Position numbers and translations under genes: made by a program. This document shows, in pieces, positions 16,670 through 26,121 of a DNA stretch of 64,000 nucleotides (positions are counted from its first letter, which is position 1; every line of letters begins with the position of its first letter). Under the pieces are notes generated by a model. It had not been told where the DNA came from and did not search any database. It was given only the letters and a program-made list of their open reading frames with translations. Source of the stretch: Paractinoplanes toevensis (GTDB taxonomy: Bacteria; Actinomycetota; Actinomycetes; Mycobacteriales; Micromonosporaceae); NCBI RefSeq assembly GCF_018332695.1, contig NZ_BOQN01000052.1, positions 1 through 64,000 of the forward strand. Direction: 5' to 3'.

Positions 16670-18094
16670 TCAGGGGCGTGGGTCGATCGGGGTCAGGGTG
16701 GGGGCGGCCGCCTCGATGTCGCGGGCCGCGGCCAGGGCGATGTGCTCGCCGTGCAGGCGGGCGATCACCTGGACGCCCTGGGGGCGGCCGTCGGCTAGGC
16801 CGGTGGGGACCGCCACGGCGGGCAGGCCGAGGAAGTTCGCGGTGACCAGCAGGCGGTGCTGGCGCCACTGCTGGGTGGTGGCCTCGGGGCCGGACAGGTC
16901 CCAGCCGATGGCCGGCATCGCCGCGGTGGTGACCGGGCCCAGCACGATCGGGTAGCGGGTGTGGAACTGCCGCCACAGCGCGGCCAGCGCGTGCCGTTCG
17001 GCCCAGGCCGCCGCGTACGCGGGGGCGGTGTCGAGCAGGTCGACGCCGGCCACGTTGTCGGTGAAGTACTTGACCGTGCCGGCCGACAGCGGGCCGGGGA
17101 ACACGCCGGGGGTGAGCAGGCCGGGGGCCATCTCCGAGGCGGAGATCTGCCGCCACAGGGTGGCGCAGCGGTCCACCTGCGGCGGTTCCACCTCCTCGAC
17201 CTCCCAGCCGGCCGCGGCCAGGGCGGCGGCGGCTTCCCGGACGGCCGCGGCCACCTGCGGTTCCACGCCCCAGCCGGCCGGGTCGACGGTGACCGCGACC
17301 CGGCGCGGGCCGTCGTAGCCGGTGGGGTGCGGGACGGTCACGCTCTGCGGGTCCACGTCGTCGGCGCCGTGCATGACGCCGAAGAGCAGGTCGAGGTCGG
17401 CGACCGTGCGGGCCAGCGGGCCGTTCACCGCGAAGGCCTGCAGGGACAGCTCGATCGGCATGATCTGGCGGGTCGGGGCGGGCACCCGGCCGGCCGACGG
17501 GCGCAGGGCGGCGATGCCGGCCGCGTGGGCGGGCAGCCGCAGTGAGCCGCCGTAGTCGTTGCCGACGGCGGCCGCGGCCATGCCGGTGGCGACGATGACC
17601 GCGTCGCCGCCGCTGGAGCCGCCGGGGACCCGGGTGCGGTCCCACGGGTTGAAGGTGCGGCCGAACAGGTCGTTGTCGGTGTCCCAGCGCAGCCCGACGT
17701 CCGGCATGTTGCCGCGGGCCACCGGGATCGCGCCGGCGGCCAGCAGCCGGGTGACGAAGCTGGCGTTCGAGGCGGGGATGTGGTCGGCGGCGAACGGCAG
17801 GCCCGACGTGGTCGCGGACCAGGTCAGGTCGATGTTCTCCTTCACCGAGATGGGTACGCCGGCCAGCGGGCCGGGGTTTTCGCCGGCCGCGATGCGGGCG
17901 TCCACCTCGGCGGCGGCGGCCCGGGCCCGGTCGGCGAGGACCACCGTGGCGGCGCCGGCCGCCGGGTTGACCTCGTCGATACGAGCCAGGTGGGCCGCCA
18001 CCACGTCACCGGCCGGCACGCTTCCGGAGCGGACCGCCTCGGCGATCTCCGTGGCCGAGAGAAGAGTGAGCTTGTCCATGGTGGGGCCTCTCAT
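16670..18094 (-). CDS. Amidase (amidase signature family)
   Basis: A 474-residue amidase signature enzyme of normal length. The catalytic Lys85 is in GVPISVKEN, the cis-Ser in GGSSGGDA (160/161), and the nucleophile Ser184 in GNDYGGSLRLPA, where Asn replaces the common Ser of GSDxGGS. Its ATG overlaps the CocE gene's stop as ATGA, so the two are probably co-translated; an internal ATG at 18079 with GAGG upstream is an alternative start. It hydrolyses an unknown amide. It sits with an esterase-type hydrolase, a DUF3237 protein and a peptide-type ABC importer. Confidence 0.88.
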   Translation of the reverse strand: MRGPTMDKLTLLSATEIAEAVRSGSVPAGDVVAAHLARIDEVNPAAGAATVVLADRARAAAAEVDARIAAGENPGPLAGVPISVKENIDLTWSATTSGLPFAADHIPASNASFVTRLLAAGAIPVARGNMPDVGLRWDTDNDLFGRTFNPWDRTRVPGGSSGGDAVIVATGMAAAAVGNDYGGSLRLPAHAAGIAALRPSAGRVPAPTRQIMPIELSLQAFAVNGPLARTVADLDLLFGVMHGADDVDPQSVTVPHPTGYDGPRRVAVTVDPAGWGVEPQVAAAVREAAAALAAAGWEVEEVEPPQVDRCATLWRQISASEMAPGLLTPGVFPGPLSAGTVKYFTDNVAGVDLLDTAPAYAAAWAERHALAALWRQFHTRYPIVLGPVTTAAMPAIGWDLSGPEATTQQWRQHRLLVTANFLGLPAVAVPTGLADGRPQGVQVIARLHGEHIALAAARDIEAAAPTLTPIDPRP

Positions 18095-19710
18095 AGGACG
18101 GTGACGGTCAGCCGGCAGCCGGTGCGGCCACCCAGACGTACCCGCTGGTGGTTGGGCTTGGTGGTGGCGGCCAGCCAGCGGTGTTCGCCGGTGCCGGGGG
18201 CGGGGATGAACTCGGGGGCGTCGCTGCCGGCCAGGGTCAGGCGCAGGGCGTGCCCGGGTGGCAGGCGGTAACCGACGTGGCCCAGGTCGAGCTCGACGTC
18301 GAACGCGGTGCCGGGGTCGAGGATGGTCTGCTGGCCGCGGGCGATCAGGTGGGTGGTGCCGTCGGGGGCCACGTCGGACAGGCGGGCGAACAGGTCCATC
18401 TCGGGGCCGTCCGAGCCGACCGTGGCGTGCAGCCGGACCGGGCCGGCCAGGTCCAGCGGGCCGTCGACCGGGTCGGCGGTGAAGGTGAGGACGTCCGGCC
18501 GGGCGGCCAGACCCCGCTCGTCCGGCAACTCGGCGAGGAACGCGAACGGGTCACGGACCGGGGACGGCACGGGCGACGACGCGTCGTGGACCCAGGACTT
18601 CTCGACCGGCGGATCGAAACCACCCGCGACCAGGGTCCCCCCAGGATGGGGATGTAACTCCATTGCCCGTACGCCGGAAGGAGGCCAATGGGCCGCCGGG
18701 CGCAGGGTGGGGTCGCCGGAGTTCGCCAGTTGCCAGCGGACCCTGGGGATTGTCGCGGCCTTGCCGCGCAGGAAGACGTCGAAGAAGTCGGCGGCCGGTT
18801 CGAGGTAGCGGTTCATCCAGGTCTCGTCACGGGCGGCGGCCGGGTCGAAGTGGCTGTTGTTCTCGTGGTCGATGGCCTCCAGCAGCAGGAAGGTGTTCTG
18901 CGACCAGGCCGGCCGGCGTTCCAGCTCGCGGTAGTCGGACCACTGCCAGGGTGCGCAGTTGTCCCACCATCCGATGGTCAGCAGGACCGGGACCGCCGGG
19001 GCGTCGAACGGGCTGCCGGCCGGGAATCGGCGCAAACTCACCGGGTGCGGGAACCAGAGGTCGTAGGAGGCACTTCGGGAACCCACCGCCTGGAAGAACT
19101 CCTCGACCGCGTCCGCGAGGGGGCGCCGGGACCAGTCGAGCTCCCACTCGAGGATGTCCCGGTCGTGGAACATCGACAGCGGATAGAACCGGTGCACGGA
19201 CATCTCCACGTCGTGCGTGCGCTGCCCGGGGATCGGCACCGGCAGTTCGCCGAGGCGGGTGCCGGTGACGCGCGGGACCATGGCCTTGAGCGCGCGGTGC
19301 GCGGACGACGCGGCGGCCCACTGGGTGTAGCCGTAGTACGAGTCGCCCCACATGCCGACCACGCCGTCGGACCACTGCTGGTGGGTGATCCACTCGATGG
19401 TGTCGTAGCCGTCGTACGTCTCGTTGACGAACAGCAGCGTCTCACCCTCGGAGCGGAACTTTCCGCGTACGTCCTGCACGACCATCGTGTAACCACGGGC
19501 GATGAACCAGGCCGCGACCCGGGGCATGAAGGTGTACTCGCCGGTCTTGTCGTACGGCAGGCGGGTCAGGATGGTCGGGCCCGGCACGGCCGGGTCGGCG
19601 GGCAGGTAGACGTCGGTGGCGAGGCGGACGCCGTCGCGCATGCGCACCATGTGCTGGGTGGCGTCCGGCGACAGCGGGCCGGGGCCGGTTCGGTGGATCT
19701 CGATCGTCAT
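18091..19710 (-). CDS. CocE/NonD-family hydrolase
   Basis: A 539-residue X-Pro dipeptidyl-peptidase/CocE-type hydrolase. The alpha/beta domain shows DGVRLATDVYLP near the start and the nucleophile in MWGDSYYGYTQW. The C-terminal ~200 residues form the jelly-roll lid typical of cocaine esterase relatives. These enzymes cleave esters or acyl amides, including beta-lactam precursors. There is no signal peptide. The ATG at 19710 is one base after the DUF3237 stop, and its own stop overlaps the amidase start, so the three genes form one operon. Confidence 0.87.
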   Translation of the reverse strand: MTIEIHRTGPGPLSPDATQHMVRMRDGVRLATDVYLPADPAVPGPTILTRLPYDKTGEYTFMPRVAAWFIARGYTMVVQDVRGKFRSEGETLLFVNETYDGYDTIEWITHQQWSDGVVGMWGDSYYGYTQWAAASSAHRALKAMVPRVTGTRLGELPVPIPGQRTHDVEMSVHRFYPLSMFHDRDILEWELDWSRRPLADAVEEFFQAVGSRSASYDLWFPHPVSLRRFPAGSPFDAPAVPVLLTIGWWDNCAPWQWSDYRELERRPAWSQNTFLLLEAIDHENNSHFDPAAARDETWMNRYLEPAADFFDVFLRGKAATIPRVRWQLANSGDPTLRPAAHWPPSGVRAMELHPHPGGTLVAGGFDPPVEKSWVHDASSPVPSPVRDPFAFLAELPDERGLAARPDVLTFTADPVDGPLDLAGPVRLHATVGSDGPEMDLFARLSDVAPDGTTHLIARGQQTILDPGTAFDVELDLGHVGYRLPPGHALRLTLAGSDAPEFIPAPGTGEHRWLAATTKPNHQRVRLGGRTGCRLTVTVL

Positions 19711-19711
19711 G

Positions 19712-20173
19712 TCAGAGCACCTCGAAGAAGCGGATGCAGACCTGGCCGGCCTCGCCGCGGGCCAGCCCGACGAAGACCGACTCGGCCAGCCACCGGTGCT
19801 GGTCGGCGTCGGTGCGGAAGACCGGGCTGGTGCGGTAGTAGTACTCGGTCTCGGGAATGTCCTCGCCGGCGTCGACGCGGCGCTCGATGTCCGGGTCGGC
19901 CCGCCAGAAACCGCGGTTCACGATGTCGATCACCGCGCCGTCGTCGGCCCGGAGCAGGTAGCGCGCGTCCAGCTCGGTCGTGCCGCCGCGGGTGGTGGAC
20001 CAGTCGCCGCCGCCGGGCAGGACCACGCCGTTCAGCCGGGGGCCGGCCACCGAGCCGCCGGTGATCGGGGTGAACATCAGCACCTCGCCGGGTCCCCGGC
20101 CGACGTGCAGTGACTCCGCGACGCCGACCCGGGCCTCGAAGGCGAACGCCAGCCGGGGTTCGGGCAGGTTCAT
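19712..20173 (-). CDS. DUF3237-domain protein
   Basis: A 153-residue protein with the DUF3237 pattern: an N-terminal MNLPEPRLAFAFEARV, a central GPRLNGVVLPGGGDW and a late YRTSPVFRT. The fold is a small lipocalin-like barrel in known members; the biochemical role is unsettled. I start at the ATG at 20173, which has GGAG 7 nt upstream, rather than at 20206. It is the first gene of the operon with the CocE hydrolase and amidase, and is divergent from a TetR regulator. DUF3237 genes are often met in aromatic and ester degradation clusters. Confidence 0.8.
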   Translation of the reverse strand: MNLPEPRLAFAFEARVGVAESLHVGRGPGEVLMFTPITGGSVAGPRLNGVVLPGGGDWSTTRGGTTELDARYLLRADDGAVIDIVNRGFWRADPDIERRVDAGEDIPETEYYYRTSPVFRTDADQHRWLAESVFVGLARGEAGQVCIRFFEVL

Positions 20174-20241
20174 GGTGACTCCGTTCTTCGTCGCAATGAC
20201 AATCAATTAGAGTGGCGTTGAATTTCGAGTGAGGAGCCGCG

Positions 20242-20820
20242 ATGGGACGCCCGAGCATGGCCGCCGAGCGGACCGAGCAGATCATGCAGGCCACCGGCCG
20301 CTGCCTGCGCAAGAACGGGCTGGCCGGCACCACCCTGGAGCGGGTGTCCGAGGAGTCCGGGCTCAGCCGCAGCCACGTGCGGCACTACGTGGGCAACCGG
20401 GACGATCTGCTGCGGGCGTTCGCGTCCTGGCTCTACACCGGCTACGAGTCTGAGTTCACCGGGGCGGTCGCCGAGGCGGAGGGGCCGGCGAAGCTGCCGA
20501 TCGTGATGGACTACCTGTTCGGCAGCGGCTTCCTGCCGATCAGCGACGACGACACCGTCATCCGCGAGCTGATCACCGCCGGTATCACCGACGAGCGGAT
20601 CCGGTCGATCCTGCAGGCGCAGTACCTGGGGGCGGTCGAGACGATCGAGGAGGCCCTCGCGGCCGAATATCCCGATGCGCCGGCTCTGCGACGGCGGTCG
20701 GCCGCTTACGGCCTGTGGTGCCTGGCGCTCGGCAACTCGACCATGGCCGAGCTCCAGCTGCCGATCGCCGGCGGCGGCCTGGTCCGGACGGCCGCCGAGT
20801 CCCTGCTGGACCAGCTGTGA
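20242..20820 (+). CDS. TetR-family transcriptional regulator
   Basis: A 192-residue TetR/AcrR regulator. The N-terminal helix-turn-helix is clear (TLERVSEESGLSRSHVRHYVGNRDDLL), followed by an all-helical ligand domain. The ATG follows GAGGAG. Only 68 bases separate it from the divergent DUF3237 gene, so it probably represses that operon and itself; no clean palindrome stands out in the gap. Its stop lies one base from the convergent end of the ABC importer. Confidence 0.88.
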   Translation: MGRPSMAAERTEQIMQATGRCLRKNGLAGTTLERVSEESGLSRSHVRHYVGNRDDLLRAFASWLYTGYESEFTGAVAEAEGPAKLPIVMDYLFGSGFLPISDDDTVIRELITAGITDERIRSILQAQYLGAVETIEEALAAEYPDAPALRRRSAAYGLWCLALGNSTMAELQLPIAGGGLVRTAAESLLDQL

Positions 20821-20821
20821 C

Positions 20822-21577
20822 TCAGCCACGGGTGCCGCCTCGGACGGGCACCCAGCCGGGCCGCGGGATCGAGCCGACCAGCTTCTTCGTGTAGTCGGCC
20901 GACGGCGCGCCGAGGACCTGTTCCACCGATCCGGACTCGACGATCCGGCCGCGCCGCATAACGACGACGTCGTCGCAGACGTGCCGCACCACGGACAGGT
21001 CGTGGGTGACGAACAGGTAGCCGACGCCGGTAGCCGCGCGGGCGTCCACCAGCAGGTTGAGGATCTGGGCCTGGATGGAGACGTCCAGTGCCGCCACCGC
21101 CTCGTCCAGGATCAGCAGCCGCGGCGACGGCGCGAGAGCGCGGGCGATGGCCACCCGCTGGCGCTGACCGCCGGAGAGCTGCCGTGGCAGGACGCCCGCG
21201 TGGCGCTGGTCGAGGCCGACGAGTTCGAGGAGCTCGCCGATCCGCCTGCGCCGCTCGGCCCGGTCGAGGCCGGTGTGGAAGGCCAGCACCTCGTCGAGGC
21301 AGGCGGCGACCGTCTGGCGGCGATCCAGCGACTGGTACGGGTCCTGGAACACCATCTGCACGACGCGGGCCCGGGGTGTCCCGTCGTCGCCCAGCCGGAT
21401 CGTTCCCGACGTCGCCCGTTCCAGACCGGCCACGAGCCGGGCGCAGGTCGTCTTGCCCGAGCCGGATTCGCCGACGATGGCCAGGGAACCCCCGACCGGT
21501 ACGGCGAACGAGACGCCGTCGACCGCGACGAAGTCGCCCCGGAACACCTTGCGCAGGTCGGTCACCTCGAGAATCAC
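20822..21577 (-). CDS. ABC transporter ATPase (Dpp/OppF type)
   Basis: A 251-residue nucleotide-binding subunit. Walker A is GESGSGKTT, the signature is LSGGQRQR, and Walker B is LLILDEAVAALD, with Ala where most ATPases have Pro/Thr. The end (YTKKLVGSIPRP) is typical of the OppF side. The GTG at 21577 overlaps the partner ATPase's stop as GTGA and has GGAGG upstream. It is the last gene of a five-gene oligopeptide/nickel-type importer, where it powers uptake together with the other ATPase. Confidence 0.85.
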   Translation of the reverse strand: MILEVTDLRKVFRGDFVAVDGVSFAVPVGGSLAIVGESGSGKTTCARLVAGLERATSGTIRLGDDGTPRARVVQMVFQDPYQSLDRRQTVAACLDEVLAFHTGLDRAERRRRIGELLELVGLDQRHAGVLPRQLSGGQRQRVAIARALAPSPRLLILDEAVAALDVSIQAQILNLLVDARAATGVGYLFVTHDLSVVRHVCDDVVVMRRGRIVESGSVEQVLGAPSADYTKKLVGSIPRPGWVPVRGGTRG

Positions 21578-22518
21578 GGCACCTCCAGGTGACAGGCGAC
21601 GCCGCCGACCAGCAGCGGCACGGTGGTGCGGCAGTCCGCCTCGACGACCGGGCATCGGTCGGCGAACACGCACCCGGGCGGGGCCTCGATGCCGGACTGC
21701 GGGGTGCCGGGCACGATCTGCAGCCGCTCCCCCGGTGGCACCGAGCCGGGCCGGGCCCGCAGCAGCGCCTTCGTGTACGGATGGCGGGCCTCCTCGTGCA
21801 GCGACTTCGCCGGAAGGATCTCGACGATCTCGCCCGCGTACATCACCGCGATCCGGTCGCACACCGCGGTGGCCAGTTCCAGGTCGTGCGAGATGAACAG
21901 CAGCGCGGTCCCGCGCTGCCGGCGCTGCTCGTCGAGGATCGCCACCACCTCCTCCTGGGTGGTGACGTCGAGCGCGGTGGTCGGCTCGTCGGCCAGGATC
22001 AGCGCCGGTTCCCCGGCCAGGGCGGCCGCGATGACGACCCGCTGCAGGAGACCGCCGGACAGTTCGTAGGGCCGCTGCTTCAGCCGCCGGGGCACGTCGT
22101 CGACGCCGATGTCGGCGAGGATGCCGCCGGCCAGGGCGAGCGCGGCGGAGCGGGACATGCCCCGTTCGCGCAGCACCTCGGTGAGGAAGTCGCCGATCGT
22201 CCGCACCGGGTTGACGGTCGCCCGCGGGTCCTGGAAGACCATGGCGACCTCCCGGGACCGCAGGCGTCGTAGCCCGGCGGCGTCGAGCGTGCCGATGTCC
22301 GTACCCCGGAAGCGGACCGCCCCGGCGATGGTCGCCCCGCCGGGCAGCAGGCCCAGCACCGACCGCGCGGTCAGGGACTTGCCCGAGCCGCTCTCGCCGA
22401 CCAGGCCGACCGCCTCCCCGGCGGCGATGGCCAGGTTCACCGATCGCAGCACCGGCCGCGGCCCCATCGGCGTCGGCACGTCGACCCGCAGGTGATCGAA
22501 TTCGAGGAACGCGGTCAT
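21574..22518 (-). CDS. ABC transporter ATPase (Dpp/OppD type)
   Basis: A 314-residue ATPase. Walker A is GESGSGKSL, the signature LSGGLLQR has Leu in place of the usual Gln, and Walker B is LILADEPTTALD. A cysteine-bearing C-terminal oligopeptide-transporter extension (PGCVFADRCPVVEADC) is present, as in OppD/DppD. The ATG at 22518 overlaps the upstream permease stop as ATGA. It pairs with the 20822 ATPase to drive the importer. Confidence 0.87.
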   Translation of the reverse strand: MTAFLEFDHLRVDVPTPMGPRPVLRSVNLAIAAGEAVGLVGESGSGKSLTARSVLGLLPGGATIAGAVRFRGTDIGTLDAAGLRRLRSREVAMVFQDPRATVNPVRTIGDFLTEVLRERGMSRSAALALAGGILADIGVDDVPRRLKQRPYELSGGLLQRVVIAAALAGEPALILADEPTTALDVTTQEEVVAILDEQRRQRGTALLFISHDLELATAVCDRIAVMYAGEIVEILPAKSLHEEARHPYTKALLRARPGSVPPGERLQIVPGTPQSGIEAPPGCVFADRCPVVEADCRTTVPLLVGGVACHLEVP

Positions 22519-23354
22519 CGGGCCGCCATCCGCTCCGCCACGACCGTGAACGCCACGACGGTGATCACCACGGCGACGGCGGCCGCGATGGACTGCTGGG
22601 GAAAGCCGGCCAGGATCGACGGCTGCCCGTTGGCGATCATGAGACCCCAGTCCGCGGCCGGCGGCTGGAGCCCGAGGCCGAGGAACGAGATCGACGCGAG
22701 GTCGATCATGGCGTAGCCGAAGCTGATCGCGGCCTGCACGACCAGCAGCGGAGCGAGGTTGGGCAGCAGGTGCCGGCGGCAGATGTGCCATCCGGAGAAG
22801 CCCTGCACGCGCAGTGCCTCCACATAGGGCAGCGACCGTTCGCGCAGTGCCGCGGCCCGCATGACCCGGGCGATGATCGGCACGTAGGCGAGCGACAGCG
22901 CCACCACCGGAGCCAGGAAACCGGCGCCGAACAGGGCGGCCACGGTGATCGCCAGGACCAGTCCGGGGAAGGCGAACAGGATGTCCAGCACCCGGGACAC
23001 GGCGGCGTCGAACCAGCCGCCGATCCAGGCGGCCGAGACGGCGAGCGCGGTGCCGGTCGCACCGGACAGCACGATCACGACGAGCGGCCCGGCGAGGCTG
23101 GTGCGCGACCCGAGGATGAGCCGGGACAGCAGGTCCCGGCCGAGGTCGTCGGTGCCGAGCGGGTGCGCCGCGGAGAGCGGCGCGTAGGCGTTGAGCGGGT
23201 CGACCGCGTTCGGGTCGTGCGGCGCGATCCACGGCGCGAACACCGCGATCAGCACCACCAGCGCGCAGATGAGGCCGGCGAGCGACGAGGCCCACCCGAG
23301 GGCGGCGAGCCGGCGGGCCGGAAGCCGCAGCGGAGCGGCAAGAGCGAGCGTCAT
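22515..23354 (-). CDS. ABC importer permease (DppC type)
   Basis: A 279-residue inner-membrane permease with about six helices. The N-terminal linker contains HPLGTDDLGRDLLSRLI, the conserved DppC/OppC segment, and the ATPase-contact EAA loop reads EALRVQGFSGWHICRRHLLPN. The ATG overlaps the upstream permease stop (ATGA). It forms the channel together with the DppB-type permease. Confidence 0.88.
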   Translation of the reverse strand: MTLALAAPLRLPARRLAALGWASSLAGLICALVVLIAVFAPWIAPHDPNAVDPLNAYAPLSAAHPLGTDDLGRDLLSRLILGSRTSLAGPLVVIVLSGATGTALAVSAAWIGGWFDAAVSRVLDILFAFPGLVLAITVAALFGAGFLAPVVALSLAYVPIIARVMRAAALRERSLPYVEALRVQGFSGWHICRRHLLPNLAPLLVVQAAISFGYAMIDLASISFLGLGLQPPAADWGLMIANGQPSILAGFPQQSIAAAVAVVITVVAFTVVAERMAAR

Positions 23355-24298
23355 CCGACCTCCCGGGCGCGGAGCAAGCGCGGGTCGAGAATCGCGTTGA
23401 CGACATCGACCAGCATGTTGACCAGGACGAACGCGGCGACCAGCAGCAGCGCGATTACCTGCACGACGACCAGGTCCTGCCGGGCCGCGCTCTGCACCAG
23501 CAGCGACCCGAGCCCGCTCACCCCGAACGCCTGCTCGGCGATCGCGGTGCCGGCGAACAACCCGGCCACGGTGATACCGGAGACCGCGAGCACCGGGGCC
23601 GCCGCGTTGCGCAGCACGTGCCGGCGCAGGATCGCGGCCCGCCGCACGCCCCGGGCCCGGGCCGCGACCACGTGGTCGGAGCCGAGTTCGGCGCGCACCT
23701 CGGCCCGGGTGATCCGGGAGAGGTAGGCGAGATAGCCCGCGCTGAGCGCGACGGCCGGCAGGGTCAGGTGGTGGATCCGGTCGCCGAAGCCGGTGCCCGA
23801 TCCGTAGACCGGGAACCACGACAGCTTCGTCGCGAAGATCCAGATCAGCACGATGGCGGCGACGAACGCGGGCGCGGCCATCAGCACCGTCGTGGTCACC
23901 GTGACCGCCGTGTCGGCGATCCTGCCGCCGACGGCGGCGACGATCCCGGATCCGACCCCGACCCCCAGGATCAGGAGCGAGGCGTACGCCACCAGCAGCA
24001 CCGTGTTCAGCAGGCGCGCCCCGATCAGGTGCGCGACCGGTTCCCGGAACACCAGCGAGTCACCGAGGTGCCCGGTGAGCACGCCGGACAGCCACTGCCA
24101 GTACTGCACCAGGAACGGGTCGTCGAGGTGGTACTGCGCGCGGATCGCGGCGAGCGCGGCCGGGCTCATCTCGTGCCCGCCGGCCAGCAGCGAGGCCGGG
24201 TCGCCGGGCGCGAGGTAGAGAGCGCCGTAGATGACGAAGCTGGCCACCAGCACCGTGCCCAGCATCGCGGCCACCTTGCGCCCGACGAACCCGATCAC
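23351..24298 (-). CDS. ABC importer permease (DppB type)
   Basis: A 315-residue permease. It opens MIGFVGRKVAAMLGTVLVAS and has LAPGDPA, the hallmark of DppB/OppB proteins, and an EAA loop (VVAARARGVRRAAILRRHVLRN). The GTG at 24298 overlaps the binding-protein stop as GTGA. It is the second gene of the importer operon. Confidence 0.88.
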   Translation of the reverse strand: MIGFVGRKVAAMLGTVLVASFVIYGALYLAPGDPASLLAGGHEMSPAALAAIRAQYHLDDPFLVQYWQWLSGVLTGHLGDSLVFREPVAHLIGARLLNTVLLVAYASLLILGVGVGSGIVAAVGGRIADTAVTVTTTVLMAAPAFVAAIVLIWIFATKLSWFPVYGSGTGFGDRIHHLTLPAVALSAGYLAYLSRITRAEVRAELGSDHVVAARARGVRRAAILRRHVLRNAAAPVLAVSGITVAGLFAGTAIAEQAFGVSGLGSLLVQSAARQDLVVVQVIALLLVAAFVLVNMLVDVVNAILDPRLLRAREVG

Positions 24299-25938
24299 GA
24301 CGCGGAGCCGACCTGGGCGGCCCAGGCCGTACTGATGTAGGAGAACGACGCCGGGGCGCCGGTGATCCGCTTGCCGAGGAACAGCCGGTTGTACGACTCG
24401 GCCAGGGTGATCTGCAGCCGGGCCGGCCCGAAGATGGCCTGCGCGGCCACGAACTGCTTGGCCGACTCGGCCGGGTCGGTGGCCGAGACCGCCGCGATGA
24501 TCTTCTGGGTGACCGCCGGGTCGTCGTAGCCGGTCCAGTTGAACTGGGCGCCCCTGAGCACGAAACCGGGCGCGTAATACAGGGCGCCGGGCACCTCGAG
24601 GTAACCGGTGGTGGCGATGAAGTCGATGCCGGCCCGCAGCGACGGGTCGTAGAACAGCCCGGCGAACTCGGCCGCCTGCAGCTGCTTGATGGTCACCGTC
24701 AGGCCGATCTGCTGGGCGGCGGCCTGGGTGATGGTGGCGGTCTGCAGCAGCGCCTGGTTGCCGGCCGGCACGGCCACGACCAGGGTGGTCCGGCTCGGGG
24801 CGGCCGCGGCGACCAGCTTCTTCGCGGCGTCGAGGTCGGCCTTGGCGCTGTCCGGCAGGGCCGCGTACCCCTCGTCGTAGACCGCCTTGGCCGGGCTGCC
24901 GGCCCAGGCCAGCGGCGGGGTGAAGGTCTTCAGCGGGGTGCCCGCGCCCTTGAGTACGCTGGTGATGAACGTGGTCTTGTCGATGGCGAGGTCGAGAGCC
25001 TGCCGGATGCGGGCGTCGGCGGCCGGCCCCTCGGCGGCGACCGGGCCGAGGCTCACGGTCTCGGTGCTGGGCCCGAAGTAGAGCTTTCCGGCCGCGGTCC
25101 TGCGCAGGGTGGCGAGGCTGCCGACCGGGGCGCCGTAGACGCCGTCGACCTCGCCGGCCAGCAGGGCGCTGGTGATCGTGCTGTCGTCGGTGATGAAGAC
25201 GAAGTCGAAGGTGGCGGCCTTCGCCTTACGGGCGCTGTCCCAGTACCCGTCGTACCGCTTCAGCTCGATCTTCTGGCCGGTCTGCCAGGTGCCGAGCCGG
25301 AACGGCCCGGTGCACATGAGGCCGCCGGTGGGCGTACCGAATTTGGCTTCGGCCTTTTCGGTGAAGGCCTTTTCCATGACGGCGCCGGGCACGCCGGCCA
25401 GGTCCGGGATGAACTGCACATCGGGCGTACGGAACTGCACCGTCACCTCGAGCGGGCCGGTCTCGTCGATGCTCGACACGTTGGCGAAGACGTGCGCGCT
25501 GTAGGACGCCAGCTTCGGGTCCATGTTGCGCCGGAGGCTGTAGACCACGTCGGCGGCCGTCATCGCGGCGCCGTCCCAGAACGTCACGCCGTCCTGCAGG
25601 GTGATGACGACGGTCCTGGCGTCCTTCTGGGTCACCGACTTCGCCAGGCCGGGTGCCGTGGAGAAGTCGGGCTGCAGGCGCAGCAGGCTCTCGCAGAGGT
25701 TGGTGACGACCGAGTTGGCCGAGTAGTCGCCGGTCTTGGCCGGGTCGAGCGAGGTCGGTTCGCCGTTCGGCAACGCCCAGGTGACCTTGTCGATGTCCCC
25801 GGCGGCCGCGGGCGTGGTGCTGGTGAGCGTGATCGCTTCGGTTCCGGTGGCGGACTGCGACGAGCCGCCCCCGCCGCAGCCGCCGACGATCAGCGAGAGG
25901 GCCAACAAGGACGGAATTATCGCTGGTTTCGAGTTCAT
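24295..25938 (-). CDS. Substrate-binding lipoprotein of peptide-type ABC importer
   Basis: A 547-residue family 5 solute-binding protein. The signal peptide ends in a lipobox (LIVGGC), so the mature protein is lipid-anchored outside. Typical family blocks are GEPTSLDPAKTGDYSA near the start and VTFWDGAAMTAADVVYSLRR. It opens the importer operon; the 183-base gap upstream holds TTGACA at 26000-25995 on the minus strand and GGGGAG ahead of the ATG. The ligand may be a peptide or an amide/ester compound handled by the neighbouring amidase and CocE hydrolase, which is inference from position. Confidence 0.88.
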   Translation of the reverse strand: MNSKPAIIPSLLALSLIVGGCGGGGSSQSATGTEAITLTSTTPAAAGDIDKVTWALPNGEPTSLDPAKTGDYSANSVVTNLCESLLRLQPDFSTAPGLAKSVTQKDARTVVITLQDGVTFWDGAAMTAADVVYSLRRNMDPKLASYSAHVFANVSSIDETGPLEVTVQFRTPDVQFIPDLAGVPGAVMEKAFTEKAEAKFGTPTGGLMCTGPFRLGTWQTGQKIELKRYDGYWDSARKAKAATFDFVFITDDSTITSALLAGEVDGVYGAPVGSLATLRRTAAGKLYFGPSTETVSLGPVAAEGPAADARIRQALDLAIDKTTFITSVLKGAGTPLKTFTPPLAWAGSPAKAVYDEGYAALPDSAKADLDAAKKLVAAAAPSRTTLVVAVPAGNQALLQTATITQAAAQQIGLTVTIKQLQAAEFAGLFYDPSLRAGIDFIATTGYLEVPGALYYAPGFVLRGAQFNWTGYDDPAVTQKIIAAVSATDPAESAKQFVAAQAIFGPARLQITLAESYNRLFLGKRITGAPASFSYISTAWAAQVGSAS

Positions 25939-26121
25939 GATTCGTCGCTCCCCTGCTGTGGTGACCGCCTCAGGCTTCCCGGCAGGGAGTTGTTTGTCAA
26001 TCCTGGAAATTAATCATTAACGGAGTTCCAAGATTGCTGTTCAGCATGGTGCTCTTTGTTAGTCAGACACGACAAATCGCCGGACCGCTTGGGCGGGCCG
26101 GCGCTGCCTGATCCGGGTGGT

